From Cupriavidus taiwanensis (GTDB lineage Bacteria > Pseudomonadota > Gammaproteobacteria > Burkholderiales > Burkholderiaceae), in the NCBI RefSeq assembly GCF_900250075.1, contig NZ_LT977070.1, positions 62,001 through 126,000 of the forward strand: a DNA stretch of 64,000 nucleotides, given 5' to 3'. This document shows positions 43,103 to 57,064 of the stretch, in pieces (within the stretch, counting starts at the first letter, position 1; each line of letters opens with the position of its first letter). The position numbers and the translations under genes were made by a program. Under the pieces are notes generated by a model, which was given only the letters and a program-made list of their open reading frames with translations, ran no database searches and was not told where the DNA came from.

Positions 43103-43323
43103 CCGACCGGGAGAGCGCGCATCGCCTGCGCCGCCGAAGGGGTATCACCCGAAAACTCTCAGGCACCACGGACCGGTCGGATCGGCATGCAACATGCACA
43201 CGATGCATGCCGCACTCTGGAGAGCGGCACCCGCCATTCGTGGCGAGCGTGCCCACCGAAGGGGCGCGCGAGGATTGGGTCCACGGGATCCGCCTCGTAA
43301 TCTCTCAGGTATCGAGGACAGAG
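43103..43323 (+). promoter_or_regulatory. Tandem glycine riboswitch
   Basis: Two aptamers. Aptamer 1 has P1 CCGACCGG (43103-43110) with CCGGTCGG (43173-43180), then GAGAGC and the conserved CCGAAGG.. and CTCTCAGGCACCA.. blocks. Aptamer 2 (about 43215-43323) has P1 CTCTG/CAGAG, GGAGAGC, a second CCGAAGG and CTCTCAGGTA. Between them a 33-base linker holds a perfect hairpin GGCATGCA/TGCATGCC (43184-43211). Cooperative glycine binding is known for tandem arrangements. It controls the glycine cleavage genes downstream. Confidence 0.95.
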
Positions 43324-43327
43324 GGGT

Positions 43328-43397
43328 CATCCGCCGCAGCGGATTGCTCGCCAAATTGGCGTAGCGATCGCCGCGGCGGATGGCCCTTTTTTGTTTT
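43328..43397 (+). terminator. Riboswitch expression-platform terminator
   Basis: Stem CATCCGCCGC (43328-43337) / GCGGCGGATG (43373-43382) enclosing a second hairpin (CGCCAAATTGGCG), then TTTTTTGTTTT (43387-43397). It begins five bases after aptamer 2, so glycine binding to P1 could stop its formation, giving an ON switch. Confidence 0.85.
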
Positions 43398-43426
43398 CGC
43401 CAACCGAGACTGCCCCCGAGGATTCC

Positions 43427-44554
<1,128 letters not shown>

Positions 44555-44653
44555 GGGACAGCCCCGCTCACCCAACGGTCGCCCTCGCCTGCCGGCAGCG
44601 TTGCCGGGCAGGCATCACCCAACAAGAAACAGATCTGAATCCGGAGAACCTTC

Positions 44654-45034
44654 ATGAATTTCCCCGCTGACCTCAAGTACACCGAGTCGCATGAGTGGGT
44701 GCGCGTCGAAGCCGACGGCACGCTCACCATCGGCATTACCGACCACGCACAGGACGCGCTGGGCGACATCGTCTTCCTGGAGCTGCCCGAAGTGGGCAAA
44801 TCGGTCGGTGCCGGCGACGCGCTGGCCGTGGTCGAGTCGGTGAAGGCCGCCTCCGACATCTACGCGCCCGTGGCCGGCGAAGTGATCGCCGTCAACGAGG
44901 CCGCCACCGCGGCGCCGGAAAGCGTCAACGCCAACGCCTTCGACGCGTGGCTGTTCAAGCTCAAGCCGGCCAATGGCGACGACGTCAACGGCCTGATGTC
45001 GGCCGACGCCTACAAGGCCAGCGTCGGCGCCTGA
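44654..45034 (+). CDS. gcvH: Glycine cleavage system H protein
   Basis: 126 residues. Lipoyl-carrier protein; the lipoylated Lys is in [15 protein letters not shown] (about residue 64). [42 protein letters not shown] at the N-terminus and [13 protein letters not shown] in the second half are typical. The length is standard. AAGAAACAG..GGAGAA precede the ATG. 97 bases to gcvP. Confidence 0.98.
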   Translation: MNFPADLKYTESHEWVRVEADGTLTIGITDHAQDALGDIVFLELPEVGKSVGAGDALAVVESVKAASDIYAPVAGEVIAVNEAATAAPESVNANAFDAWLFKLKPANGDDVNGLMSADAYKASVGA

Positions 45035-45131
45035 TCGCCCGCCGGTCCCCCTCCGGGACCGGCACACCGCATTCGCGGCGCCGCGGCACGGCTGACCACC
45101 TGCCGCCGCGCCCTCCACGAGGTTCTTGCCC

Positions 45132-48062
<2,931 letters not shown>

Positions 48063-48072
48063 CGCACCCCCG

Positions 48073-48104
48073 GGCCGTGCCATCGCCTCGGCGGTGGCAC
48101 GGCC
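48073..48104 (+). other. Strong hairpin without T-run between gcvP and sdaA
   Basis: Perfect 10-bp stem GGCCGTGCCA (48073-48082) / TGGCACGGCC (48095-48104). The absence of a U-tract suggests a transcript-stabilising or processing element within a gcv-sdaA transcript rather than a terminator; the rest of the 151-base gap has no gene. Confidence 0.6.
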
Positions 48105-48213
48105 GTCGCACTATGCTCAAGATGAAGGGCCCGCCGGCGGCGGTGTCCGTTGCCGTACTTCGACCGCCTGAAAAAGAGCCTCTGCAAGACCATCCCGTTG
48201 CTGGAGACATTCC

Positions 48214-49590
<1,377 letters not shown>

Positions 49591-49645
49591 CGCCGGTGCG
49601 GCGTATCATGGCGGCGTTCCCCGGCCAAACAACAAGAGGACGGCC

Positions 49646-50383
49646 ATGCAGACCTTCCATCAGCTGTTCGACGAGACCTCGTCCACCTTCACCTACCTGC
49701 TGATCGACGCCGCTACCGGGGACGCGCTGCTGATCGATCCGGTCGACCACCAGCTCGAGCGCGACCTGAAGCTGCTGCAGGAAACCGGCGCGCGCCTGGC
49801 TTGGGTGATCGAGACCCACGCCCATGCCGACCACATCACCTCGGCCGGCCACCTGGCCCTGCAGACCGGCGCGCATACCGCGGCGCCGTCCGGCTGCGAC
49901 ATCAAGCCTGCGCACAAGCAGCTGATCGACGGCGACACCGTCGCCTTCGGCAAGCAGGTGCTGCGCGCCATCCATACGCCCGGGCACACCGCCGGCAGCA
50001 TGAGCTACCTATGGGAAGAAGCCGACCCCGACGGCATCGTGCGCCGCATCTTCACCGGCGACGCGCTGCTGATCGACGGCTGCGGCCGCACCGATTTCCA
50101 GTCCGGCGATGCCGGCACGCTGTACGACAGCCTGACCCGCAAGCTGTTCGCGCTGCCCGACGACACGCTGGTCTATCCGGCCCACGACTACAAGGGCCGC
50201 ACCGTGTCCACCATCGGCCATGAACGCGCGCACAACAGCCGCGTCGCCGGCCGCACGCGCGAGCAGTTCATCGAGATGATGCGCAACCTGAACCTGCCGC
50301 GCCCCAGGCTGATCGATGTCGCGGTGCCGGCCAACCAGCGCCTGGGCCTGCGCGACGGCGAAAGCGTGCCGCACGGCGCCTGA
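49646..50383 (+). CDS. Persulfide dioxygenase (ETHE1-like MBL protein)
   Basis: 245 residues. MBL fold with mononuclear-iron pattern: [49 protein letters not shown] and [18 protein letters not shown]. The phrase GRTDFQ.GDA..LY.S and the late AHDYKG are those of ETHE1/SdoA, which oxidises glutathione persulfide to sulfite. It starts a three-gene run with an OsmC-family protein (29 bases later) and a hydrolase (19 bases later), suggesting a sulfide/thiol-stress unit. AAGAGGA precedes the ATG. Confidence 0.88.
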   Translation: MQTFHQLFDETSSTFTYLLIDAATGDALLIDPVDHQLERDLKLLQETGARLAWVIETHAHADHITSAGHLALQTGAHTAAPSGCDIKPAHKQLIDGDTVAFGKQVLRAIHTPGHTAGSMSYLWEEADPDGIVRRIFTGDALLIDGCGRTDFQSGDAGTLYDSLTRKLFALPDDTLVYPAHDYKGRTVSTIGHERAHNSRVAGRTREQFIEMMRNLNLPRPRLIDVAVPANQRLGLRDGESVPHGA

Positions 50384-50412
50384 ATTCCCTCCCCAACCTC
50401 AGGAGTCCCTGC

Positions 50413-50886
50413 ATGTCCACCTATACCGCTGAAGTCCTGTGGCAACGCGACGGACAGGATTTCGCCGGCAACCGCTACAGCCGCCGGCACGTGCTGCGCT
50501 TCGACGGCGGCGCCGAAGTCCCGGGCTCGTCGTCGCCGCATGTGGTGCCGCTGCCGATGTCCGACGCCAGCGCGGTCGACCCGGAAGAGATGTTCATCGC
50601 CTCGCTGTCGAGCTGCCACATGCTGTGGTTCCTGTCGCTCGCAGCCAGGCAGGGCCTGGTGGTCGACCGCTACCTGGACGCGGCCACCGGTGTGATGGAA
50701 AAGAACGCCGACGGGCGCATGGCGATGACCGTGGTGACGCTGCGCCCGCAAGTCACGTTTGGCGGCGAGGCCGAGCCCACGCGCGACCAGCTCGACGCCC
50801 TGCACCACGCCGCGCACGAGGCCTGCTTTATCGCCAACTCGGTCAGGACCGAGGTGCGCTGCGAGCCGGTGTACGCCGGCGCCTGA
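50413..50886 (+). CDS. OsmC-family peroxide-reactive thiol protein
   Basis: 157 residues. OsmC/Ohr fold: the reactive Cys pair is in SLSSCHMLWFLSLAA (about Cys62) and in AHEACFIANSVRTEV (about Cys139). Family members reduce organic hydroperoxides with Cys thiols. The protein has the OsmC rather than the Ohr spacing and begins with a small N-terminal strand (TAEVLWQRDGQDFAGNRYSRRH), a form common in Burkholderiales. AGGAG precedes the ATG. Co-transcription with the persulfide dioxygenase implies thiol-redox chemistry. Confidence 0.88.
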   Translation: MSTYTAEVLWQRDGQDFAGNRYSRRHVLRFDGGAEVPGSSSPHVVPLPMSDASAVDPEEMFIASLSSCHMLWFLSLAARQGLVVDRYLDAATGVMEKNADGRMAMTVVTLRPQVTFGGEAEPTRDQLDALHHAAHEACFIANSVRTEVRCEPVYAGA

Positions 50887-50905
50887 CCGCCCCAGGCACA
50901 CGGCC

Positions 50906-51763
50906 ATGCCTGCCAGCGTGCTGCCCGGCGCAACCGCACCGTCGGCGCTGCCACGGACGGCGCGGGCGCGCCTGTGGCGCTGGCTGGCCGCGGCGCTGGC
51001 GGGGCTGGCCGCGATCGCCATGCTGCAGGATCACTTCCTTTATTTCCCCGAACGCGCTTCGGTCGACGACATGGTTTCGCCCGGGCTGCGCGCGTGGCCG
51101 GGTCCGGACGACTTCCGCGGACTGGTGGCCGAGCCGCGCGGGCCGGTGCGCGCCACCGCGATGGTATTCCACGGCAACGCCGGACATGCCGGGCATCGCG
51201 ACTACTACGCCAGCGCGCTGGCGCCGCTGGGCGTGCGCGTGATCCTGGCCGAGTACCCCGGGTACGGGCCGCGCCCGGGCACCCTGGGCGAACGCAGCTT
51301 CGTCGCCGACGCGGAGCAGTCGATTGCGCTGGCGCGGCGCCAGTTCGACGGCCCGCTGCTGCTGATCGGCGAATCGCTGGGAGCGGGCGTAGCGGCGGCG
51401 GCGGCCGCGCGCCAGCGCGACAGCGTTGCCGGCGTGCTGCTGATCACGCCGTGGGACAAGCTCGCGCACCTGGCCTCGCATCACTATCCCTGGCTACCGG
51501 CCGGCTGGGTGCTGCGCGACCGCTACGACAGCGTCGCCAGCCTGGCTGGCTTCGGCCGCCCGGTGATGGTGGCGGTGGCGCAGCGCGACACCATCGTGCC
51601 GGCGCGCTTCGGCGAGGCGCTCTATGCGTCGCTGGGCGAACCGCGACGGCTGGTGGTGATCGACGGCGCCGGCCACAACGACTGGACCGGGCATGTCGAC
51701 CTGGCCTGGTGGCAGCAGGCCATCGCGTTCCTGCTGGCGCCGCCACCCACCACAAACAAATAA
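50906..51763 (+). CDS. Membrane-anchored alpha/beta hydrolase (BEM46-like)
   Basis: 285 residues from ATG 50906. N-terminal helix (about 24-41: LWRWLAAALAGLAAIAM) anchors it in the membrane. Hydrolase features: MVFHGNAGHAGHRDYY (oxyanion hole), GPLLLIGESLGAGVAAA (nucleophile Ser in GESLG), AVAQRDTIVPARFGEALY (acid) and IDGAGHNDWTG (His). These are those of the BEM46/ABHD13 branch. Substrate unknown. Third gene of the persulfide dioxygenase-OsmC run. Confidence 0.85.
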   Translation: MPASVLPGATAPSALPRTARARLWRWLAAALAGLAAIAMLQDHFLYFPERASVDDMVSPGLRAWPGPDDFRGLVAEPRGPVRATAMVFHGNAGHAGHRDYYASALAPLGVRVILAEYPGYGPRPGTLGERSFVADAEQSIALARRQFDGPLLLIGESLGAGVAAAAAARQRDSVAGVLLITPWDKLAHLASHHYPWLPAGWVLRDRYDSVASLAGFGRPVMVAVAQRDTIVPARFGEALYASLGEPRRLVVIDGAGHNDWTGHVDLAWWQQAIAFLLAPPPTTNK

Positions 51764-51906
51764 CATCGCGCCGCCAAAACACTGATTTGACTTAGCCCTG
51801 CGGGCCGCAAATACTGGCCTTCAGAGAACACGGAACGGCTTGCCCGCGCGCGCACCGGGCGGCGCGTCCAGCATTGCGTGGCCGACAACTGCGGGGGAAC
51901 ACGATC

Positions 51907-52398
51907 ATGAAGCAACGCCAGCATCGCAAGCCGTATCTCGCCCTCGGCGCGCTGGCCGCGGCCCTCGCGCTGGCGCCGTTCCAGGCCACGGCGCAGAGCA
52001 AGCCCGTCGCCTATCCGGCCAAGGGCCAGAGCCAGCAGCAGCAGGCCAGCGACGACGGCGCGTGCTACAGCTGGGCCAAGCAGCAGACCGGCGTTGATCC
52101 TGCCCAGGCCGCCAACGCGCCGCCGCCGGCCCAGGCGCAAAGCGGCCAGCGCGTGCGGGGTGCGGCAGGCGGCGCTGCTGCCGGGGCCGTGGCGGGCGCG
52201 ATTGCGGGCGACGCCGGCAAGGGCGCGGCAATCGGCGCTGCAACGGGTACGGTCGCCGGCGGCATGGCGCACCGCCAGTCACGCCGCCAGGCGAATGCGG
52301 CCAACCAGCAGGCGGCGGCCAATACCAGCCAGGCGATGGGCTCGTACTACCAGGCCTGGGGCGCCTGCATGCAGGGACGAGGCTACAGCGTCCAGTAA
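51907..52398 (+). CDS. Secreted glycine-zipper protein, unknown function
   Basis: 163 residues from ATG 51907. Signal peptide 1-29 (MKQRQHRKPYLALGALAAALALAPFQATAQ). A Gln-rich stretch (QSQQQQ) follows, then ACYSWAKQQTGVDP, then the Gly-zipper RGAAGGAAAGAVAGAIAGDAGKGAAIGAATGTVAGGMAH (about 82-121). The C-terminus has SYYQAWGACMQGRGYSVQ; the two Cys (one on each side of the zipper) could pair. Related in architecture to the YMGG-type periplasmic proteins. Convergent with the GCS2 gene. Confidence 0.75.
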   Translation: MKQRQHRKPYLALGALAAALALAPFQATAQSKPVAYPAKGQSQQQQASDDGACYSWAKQQTGVDPAQAANAPPPAQAQSGQRVRGAAGGAAAGAVAGAIAGDAGKGAAIGAATGTVAGGMAHRQSRRQANAANQQAAANTSQAMGSYYQAWGACMQGRGYSVQ

Positions 52399-52422
52399 GG
52401 CAACGGCGCGTTCAACGCGCGC

Positions 52423-52448
52423 TCAGGCAGCCCACTCAGGCAGCCCAC
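52423..52448. repeat. 13-bp perfect tandem duplication at the ybdK stop
   Basis: TCAGGCAGCCCAC occurs twice in a row (52423-52435, 52436-52448). The second copy carries the gene's stop codon (minus strand), so the duplication lies at the 3' end without altering the protein. Confidence 0.9.
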
Positions 52449-53551
52449 TGGTCACACGCCTTGCGCACCGTCTCGCGCTGGCTGCGCGCCTCCGCGTCGA
52501 CCTGGCGCAGCCACTCGGCATCACCGTCGCGGCGCGCGGCCAGGGCGCGGATATTGGCCAGCGCCTCGAGCGAGCCGAGCGCCTCGGCATGCGGCACCAG
52601 CGCGTCGCAGATCGACAGGATATGGTCCGCGATCGGCATGCGGGTCAGTTCGTTGGGGTGCACGTATTCGCCTTCCAGCCCGAAGCGGCAGGCCTGGAAG
52701 CGGTTGAAGGTGTACACCAGGTAGTCGTCTTCCTGCGGCATGAACGGGCGCGACAGCAACAGGTAGCGCGCCAGCATCTGGATATAGGCGGCGATATCGC
52801 AGGCGCGCTGCACCGTCAGCGGCGTGTCCATCACGCGGACCTCGATGGTGCCGAATTCCGGCTTGGGCCGGATATCCCAGTAGAAGTCCTTCATGCTCTC
52901 GATCACGCCGGTATTGCGCATCTTCTCGAAGTACGCGGTGAAGGCATCCCACGTCAGCAGGAACGGCGCGCGCCCGCTCATCGGAAAGGCCGCGACCGAA
53001 TTCAGCCGCGCCGAGGCAAAGCCGGTATCGACACCCTGCACATACGGCGACGACGCCGCCAGCGCGACGAAGTGCGGCACATAGCGGCCGATGGCGTGCA
53101 GCAGGAACAGCGATTCGTCGGCGCTGGGGCAGCCGATATGCACGTGCTGGCCGAACACGGTGAACTGCTTGGCCAGATAGCCGTAGAGCTCGGAGATGTA
53201 CTGGTAGCGCGGCGAATCGGAGATGGTGCGGTCGGACCATTGCTGGAACGGGTGCGTGCCGCCGCCGGCAATGCCCAGGTTCAGCGAGTGCGACGCCGCC
53301 ACCATCAGGTCGCGCATCACGGTCAGTTCTTCCAGCGCCTGCTGGTAGCTGTGGCAGATGCCCGTGCTGATCTCGATCATCGACGGGCTGATCTCGGGCT
53401 TGATGTCGCCGGCATGCTGGGCGCCCTTGAGCGCGCGCAGCAGGTCGGGCGCGAATGGCGCCAGGTCATAGTCGTGCCGGTTGACCAGCTGCAGCTCCAG
53501 CTCGACGCCGAACGTCAGCGCCTCGGATTGCTTGAACGGCTCGAGCGACAT
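52436..53551 (-). CDS. ybdK: Carboxylate-amine ligase (GCS2-type, YbdK)
   Basis: 371 residues from ATG 53551. Glutamate-cysteine-ligase fold with [19 protein letters not shown] (5 near N-term acidic metal ligands), [14 protein letters not shown], the loop [16 protein letters not shown] and [23 protein letters not shown]. YbdK proteins have weak glutamate-cysteine ligase activity and no known main substrate. The start shares one base with the antiporter stop (TGATG), so translation of the two is probably coupled. Confidence 0.9.
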   Translation of the reverse strand: MSLEPFKQSEALTFGVELELQLVNRHDYDLAPFAPDLLRALKGAQHAGDIKPEISPSMIEISTGICHSYQQALEELTVMRDLMVAASHSLNLGIAGGGTHPFQQWSDRTISDSPRYQYISELYGYLAKQFTVFGQHVHIGCPSADESLFLLHAIGRYVPHFVALAASSPYVQGVDTGFASARLNSVAAFPMSGRAPFLLTWDAFTAYFEKMRNTGVIESMKDFYWDIRPKPEFGTIEVRVMDTPLTVQRACDIAAYIQMLARYLLLSRPFMPQEDDYLVYTFNRFQACRFGLEGEYVHPNELTRMPIADHILSICDALVPHAEALGSLEALANIRALAARRDGDAEWLRQVDAEARSQRETVRKACDQWAA

Positions 53552-54777
53552 CAGCGCCCTCCTCCATTGGCCCGGATATCGACGCGGACTTCGCCTGCGT
53601 AGCGCAGCGCCCACGCCGCGATCACCGGGCCGAAAAGTTGTTCGATGGCCAGCGCGCACAGGATGATCGCTGCCAGCGGCTGCCCGGTGCCCGGGTAGAG
53701 GCGCGCGACGTCATGCATCAGCAGGTAGGCCAGGCCCGACATCGGCGCCAACGCGAGCCCCAGCGCCATGCACTGGCGCAGGCTCAGTCCCGAGAACGAC
53801 CCCAGCGACACCACGCCGGCGAGCTTGGCGACGTGGCGCAGCACCACCAGCGCGATGGCGTAGACGCCGCCCACGGCCCAGTCCTGCGCCGTCAGCGGCA
53901 GGCCCAGCGACACCACCATGACGATGATCAGCAGGCTGCCGGCGCTGCCGAAATGCGGCGGCCACACGTGCGGCTGGTTGTCCTGGTGCTTGAATACCAC
54001 GCCGGCCAGCATCAGCGTCAGCGGCATCGACAATTTTAATACCCGGGTCAGCGCCAGCGTGAACAGCACCAGGCCCACCAGCACCAGGAAGCTGTAGTGA
54101 TCGTCGGCCGACATGCGGTCGTAGATGGCATGGCCGAGCTTGCCCACCACCCAGGCCAGCAGGCACGAGCCCACCAGCAGGTACAGCGGATGCAGCAGCG
54201 CCGCGCCGAGGTTGCCGTATTCCGAATGCAGCCAGCCGGTGGCGACCTGCACGATGGCGGCGGCATAGATGCTGTTGAGCGCGGCCATGGCCAGCAGACG
54301 CTCGGTGACCTGCCCGTCGGCGCGCAGCTCGTTCTTGAGCTGCAGCACGATGGTGGGCGAGGTGCTGACCGCGATGCCCCCGGCCAGGATGGCCACGCCG
54401 GGCGAGGCGCCGATCCACTGCAGCACCGCCGCCACCAGGCCCCAGGTCAGCAGGCTTTCAAAGGCACTGGTCAGCAGCAGCCAGCGGTTGGCGCGCAGCC
54501 AGGTCAGCGAAAGCCGGTGGCCGAGTTCGAACAAGGCCAGTGCCAGCGCCATATCGATCAGGATACGGGTCTGGTTGATCATGTTCTCGTCGACGATGCC
54601 GCGGCCCAGCATGCCCGCGCACAGCCCCGCCGCGGCATAGCCGACGATGCGCGGGCAGCGCAGCCAGCGCCGGCTCAGCTCGCCCGCCAGGCCAGCGCCG
54701 ACCAGGGCCAGTCCGACCCAGAAGAGGCCGCCGGGCGCGAGCGGGAGGCTAGGAAAAAGTTGGCTCAGTCCATTCAT
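53551..54777 (-). CDS. CPA2-type cation:proton antiporter
   Basis: 408 residues from ATG 54777. About 12 hydrophobic segments. The N-terminal [36 protein letters not shown] and the middle segment [24 protein letters not shown] resemble the NhaP/KefB exchanger fold (ion-binding acidic residues in [13 protein letters not shown]). No C-terminal TrkA/RCK domain, so it is a short exchanger. It is overlapped by one base with the GCS2 gene downstream, a pairing that hints at a link between glutathione-like compounds and ion efflux (inference only). A GTG at 54804 is another in-frame start. Confidence 0.82.
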   Translation of the reverse strand: MNGLSQLFPSLPLAPGGLFWVGLALVGAGLAGELSRRWLRCPRIVGYAAAGLCAGMLGRGIVDENMINQTRILIDMALALALFELGHRLSLTWLRANRWLLLTSAFESLLTWGLVAAVLQWIGASPGVAILAGGIAVSTSPTIVLQLKNELRADGQVTERLLAMAALNSIYAAAIVQVATGWLHSEYGNLGAALLHPLYLLVGSCLLAWVVGKLGHAIYDRMSADDHYSFLVLVGLVLFTLALTRVLKLSMPLTLMLAGVVFKHQDNQPHVWPPHFGSAGSLLIIVMVVSLGLPLTAQDWAVGGVYAIALVVLRHVAKLAGVVSLGSFSGLSLRQCMALGLALAPMSGLAYLLMHDVARLYPGTGQPLAAIILCALAIEQLFGPVIAAWALRYAGEVRVDIRANGGGR

Positions 54778-54866
54778 GGCGACATGGTAATGTAAGCACT
54801 TCACAATCCATGTCAGTGATTGTCCGACACCGCACCAAACGCGCGTCTTATTTCGGTCATCTTCAC

Positions 54867-54900
54867 GTAAAAAACGCCATCTACGGATGGCGTTTTTTAC
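54867..54900. terminator. 15-bp hairpin terminator with TACG loop
   Basis: Perfect stem GTAAAAAACGCCATC (54867-54881) / GATGGCGTTTTTTAC (54886-54900) and loop TACG closed by C-G, an extra-stable UNCG-type tetraloop in RNA. T-runs exist on both strands; it ends the minus-strand TPR gene. Confidence 0.93.
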
Positions 54901-54943
54901 ATACCTTACATCTTCAGCCGATTCGCGGGCCGCGAGAGACGTT

Positions 54944-56914
54944 TCAGACGCCCCACATCTTCCACACCGGGCGGGTGGCCTTCAACGCCGCCTCGACCTG
55001 GCCGTACAGCGTGCGCGTTGTGCCCTGCGCCGCACCGCGGGCACGCGCCTGGTCGAAGTAGCCCAGCGCGGCTTCACGCTGGCCCTGTCCGAGTGCGGAC
55101 TGCACCGCGCGCAGGTACACCTCGGCGTCCCAGTCGTCACGCGCGGCGAAGGCCGTGACGAAGTCCGCGAGCGCGGCGTCGTGGCGGCCCGCGGCGTTGT
55201 GCACCAGGCCGCGCTGCACGCGCGGGCCGGCCTGGTCCTGCGGATCGCCCTCGGTCAGCGCCACCGCCTGCTCGAACAGCGGCAGCGCGCGCTCGGGCTC
55301 GCCCAGGTCGCGCCAGACCTGGCCGAAACGGTTGTACAGCCAGGCGTCTTCCACCAGCAGCGCGCGGCGCTGCTGGGTCTCGATCTCGGCCAGCGCGTCG
55401 GTGCGGTCGTGCTCGTCCATGCCGGCCATGCGGGCCTGCAGCAGCGCGGCATAGTAGGCACGCGCATGCGCCATCGGGTGCGCGGCCTCGCTGCGGGCTT
55501 CCACCGGCAGCGCGTCCAGGCGCGCATCCATGTGCGCCATCGCGGCGCGCGCGGCCTCGGTCGGCTCGGCGCCGCCGAGCGCCTTCCAGGCGGCGATCAT
55601 GCGGCTGAAGGCCCAGGTCACGTCGGCCGGGTTGCGCTCGAGCGGATAGCGGTTGAGCACCTCGCCCGCCAGTTCCGCCACCTTCTGGTGCTGGCGCGCG
55701 TCGGCGTGGCAATCGAGCAGGTCGATCCAGTGCTCGATGAACTCGCTCGCGGCCATGCCCTGGCGGTGCAGCGCGATGCGCTCGTCGGCATGCGCGGCGT
55801 CGGCCGGCAGGCTGCGTGCCAGCAGCCGGCACAGCAGCGAATAGAGATGGGGGTCGGCATTGCCGCCATGGCCGGCGGCGTCGCCCTGGCCCGTGGCAAA
55901 GTACTGGTCGAAGCGCGCCACGCCCGCGCGTCCGGCCTGCACCAGCAGCGGTCGCAGCGCGGCCTCGGCGGCGGGCACGTCGTCGATGAATTCGCCCAGC
56001 GCCATCGAGGCGCGGTAGTAGCCGGCGCCGTCGTCGGACTGGTCGGTTAGCGTGAAGCGCAGCCACGGCTCGGGTTCGGCGGAGGCCGCGGCAGTGCCGT
56101 CGCCGCGCTGCGCCAGCTGGTGGCGCCAGGCCAGCTCGCGTACCTGGCTCTGCGGGTCGGGCACCTGGCGCAGGTAGACGCCGAGGTCTTCGAGCGCGCC
56201 TTGCAGGTCACCGACGCCATGGCGCAGCGGCGCGCGCAGCCGGCGCGCCTCGGGGTGGTCGGGGTGCTCGGCCAGCACGCGCGCGGCCTGGTCGGCGGCG
56301 ACGGCATCGCCGGCCGCGGCATCGAGCTCCAGCAGATGCGGGTTGTCCAGCGCGATCCGGCCCAGGCAGACGCGCATCAACGGCTCCGCCGGCACGCCGG
56401 CAGCCTCGGTGCGGGCGATGTAGTCCGTTACCAGCGGCGCGATATCGTCGGCACCCAGGTCGGGGTTGCGCACCATCAGGTCGTACCAGTAGCGCGCGGC
56501 GCCGGCCATGTCGCCGAGCCGCAGCGCCGCCAGGCCGGCGTGGAAATGCGCGGCCCATTCGCCGGTCAGCAGGCCGCTGCGCTGCGCGGCCTCGTGCAGC
56601 CAGGGGCGGGCCTCGGCATCGCGGCCCAGGCTCATCAGCATGGCGCCGTAGCGGTGCGCGATCACCCCGCGCGAGACCCAGCGGTGCGGCGGCTGCAGCG
56701 GCAGCGTGTCGAGCCGCGCCAGCGCCTCGTCCAGCACCGCCAGCGCGGCGCCGGCATCGCCGTTGTCAAAGTGCAGCCGCGCCCGCAGCGTGACGAAATC
56801 CACCACCTCGGGGCGCGCCAGCGACAGCTGGTCGGCAATCTGCAGCGCTTCGGCGAAGCGCCCCTGGTTGGCTAGCCCGATGGCGTGGTCGTAGCTGGCT
56901 TCCTGCTCGGACAC
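54944..56914 (-). CDS. Large TPR-repeat protein, cytoplasmic
   Basis: 656 residues from GTG 56914 (AGGAG seven bases upstream). No signal peptide. Helical throughout; TPR-like pairs are visible at the N-terminus (ASYDHAIGLANQGRFAEALQIADQLSLARPE, then LRARLHFDNGDAGAALAVLDEAL) and at the C-terminus (AWLYNRFGQVWRDLGEPERALPLFEQAVALTEGDP, RGLVHNAAGRHDAALADFVTAFAARDD, YLRAVQSALGQGQREAALGYFDQARARG). The central 300 residues are more divergent. Partner unknown. Alone on its strand, ended by the strong hairpin. Confidence 0.85.
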   Translation of the reverse strand: MSEQEASYDHAIGLANQGRFAEALQIADQLSLARPEVVDFVTLRARLHFDNGDAGAALAVLDEALARLDTLPLQPPHRWVSRGVIAHRYGAMLMSLGRDAEARPWLHEAAQRSGLLTGEWAAHFHAGLAALRLGDMAGAARYWYDLMVRNPDLGADDIAPLVTDYIARTEAAGVPAEPLMRVCLGRIALDNPHLLELDAAAGDAVAADQAARVLAEHPDHPEARRLRAPLRHGVGDLQGALEDLGVYLRQVPDPQSQVRELAWRHQLAQRGDGTAAASAEPEPWLRFTLTDQSDDGAGYYRASMALGEFIDDVPAAEAALRPLLVQAGRAGVARFDQYFATGQGDAAGHGGNADPHLYSLLCRLLARSLPADAAHADERIALHRQGMAASEFIEHWIDLLDCHADARQHQKVAELAGEVLNRYPLERNPADVTWAFSRMIAAWKALGGAEPTEAARAAMAHMDARLDALPVEARSEAAHPMAHARAYYAALLQARMAGMDEHDRTDALAEIETQQRRALLVEDAWLYNRFGQVWRDLGEPERALPLFEQAVALTEGDPQDQAGPRVQRGLVHNAAGRHDAALADFVTAFAARDDWDAEVYLRAVQSALGQGQREAALGYFDQARARGAAQGTTRTLYGQVEAALKATRPVWKMWGV

Positions 56915-57006
56915 GTACTGCTCCTATGGATGAAAAAAGTGCGAGTGCGGGATTATGCGCCAATGGCGGGATAGGGACCTTGTCTCGCCCGTCGCCGGCA
57001 CCCGGG

Positions 57007-57036
57007 AAAAGAAAAACGCCGCCCGCAGGCAGCGTT
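57007..57036 (-). terminator. Terminator of the LivK-like gene
   Basis: AACGC-GCC (57015-57023, one bulged/mismatched base) pairs with GGC-GCGTT (57028-57036), loop CGCA; the minus strand continues TTTTCTTTT. Confidence 0.8.
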
Positions 57037-57064
57037 CTTCCCATGCGCCAGATGTGGCGGCAGC

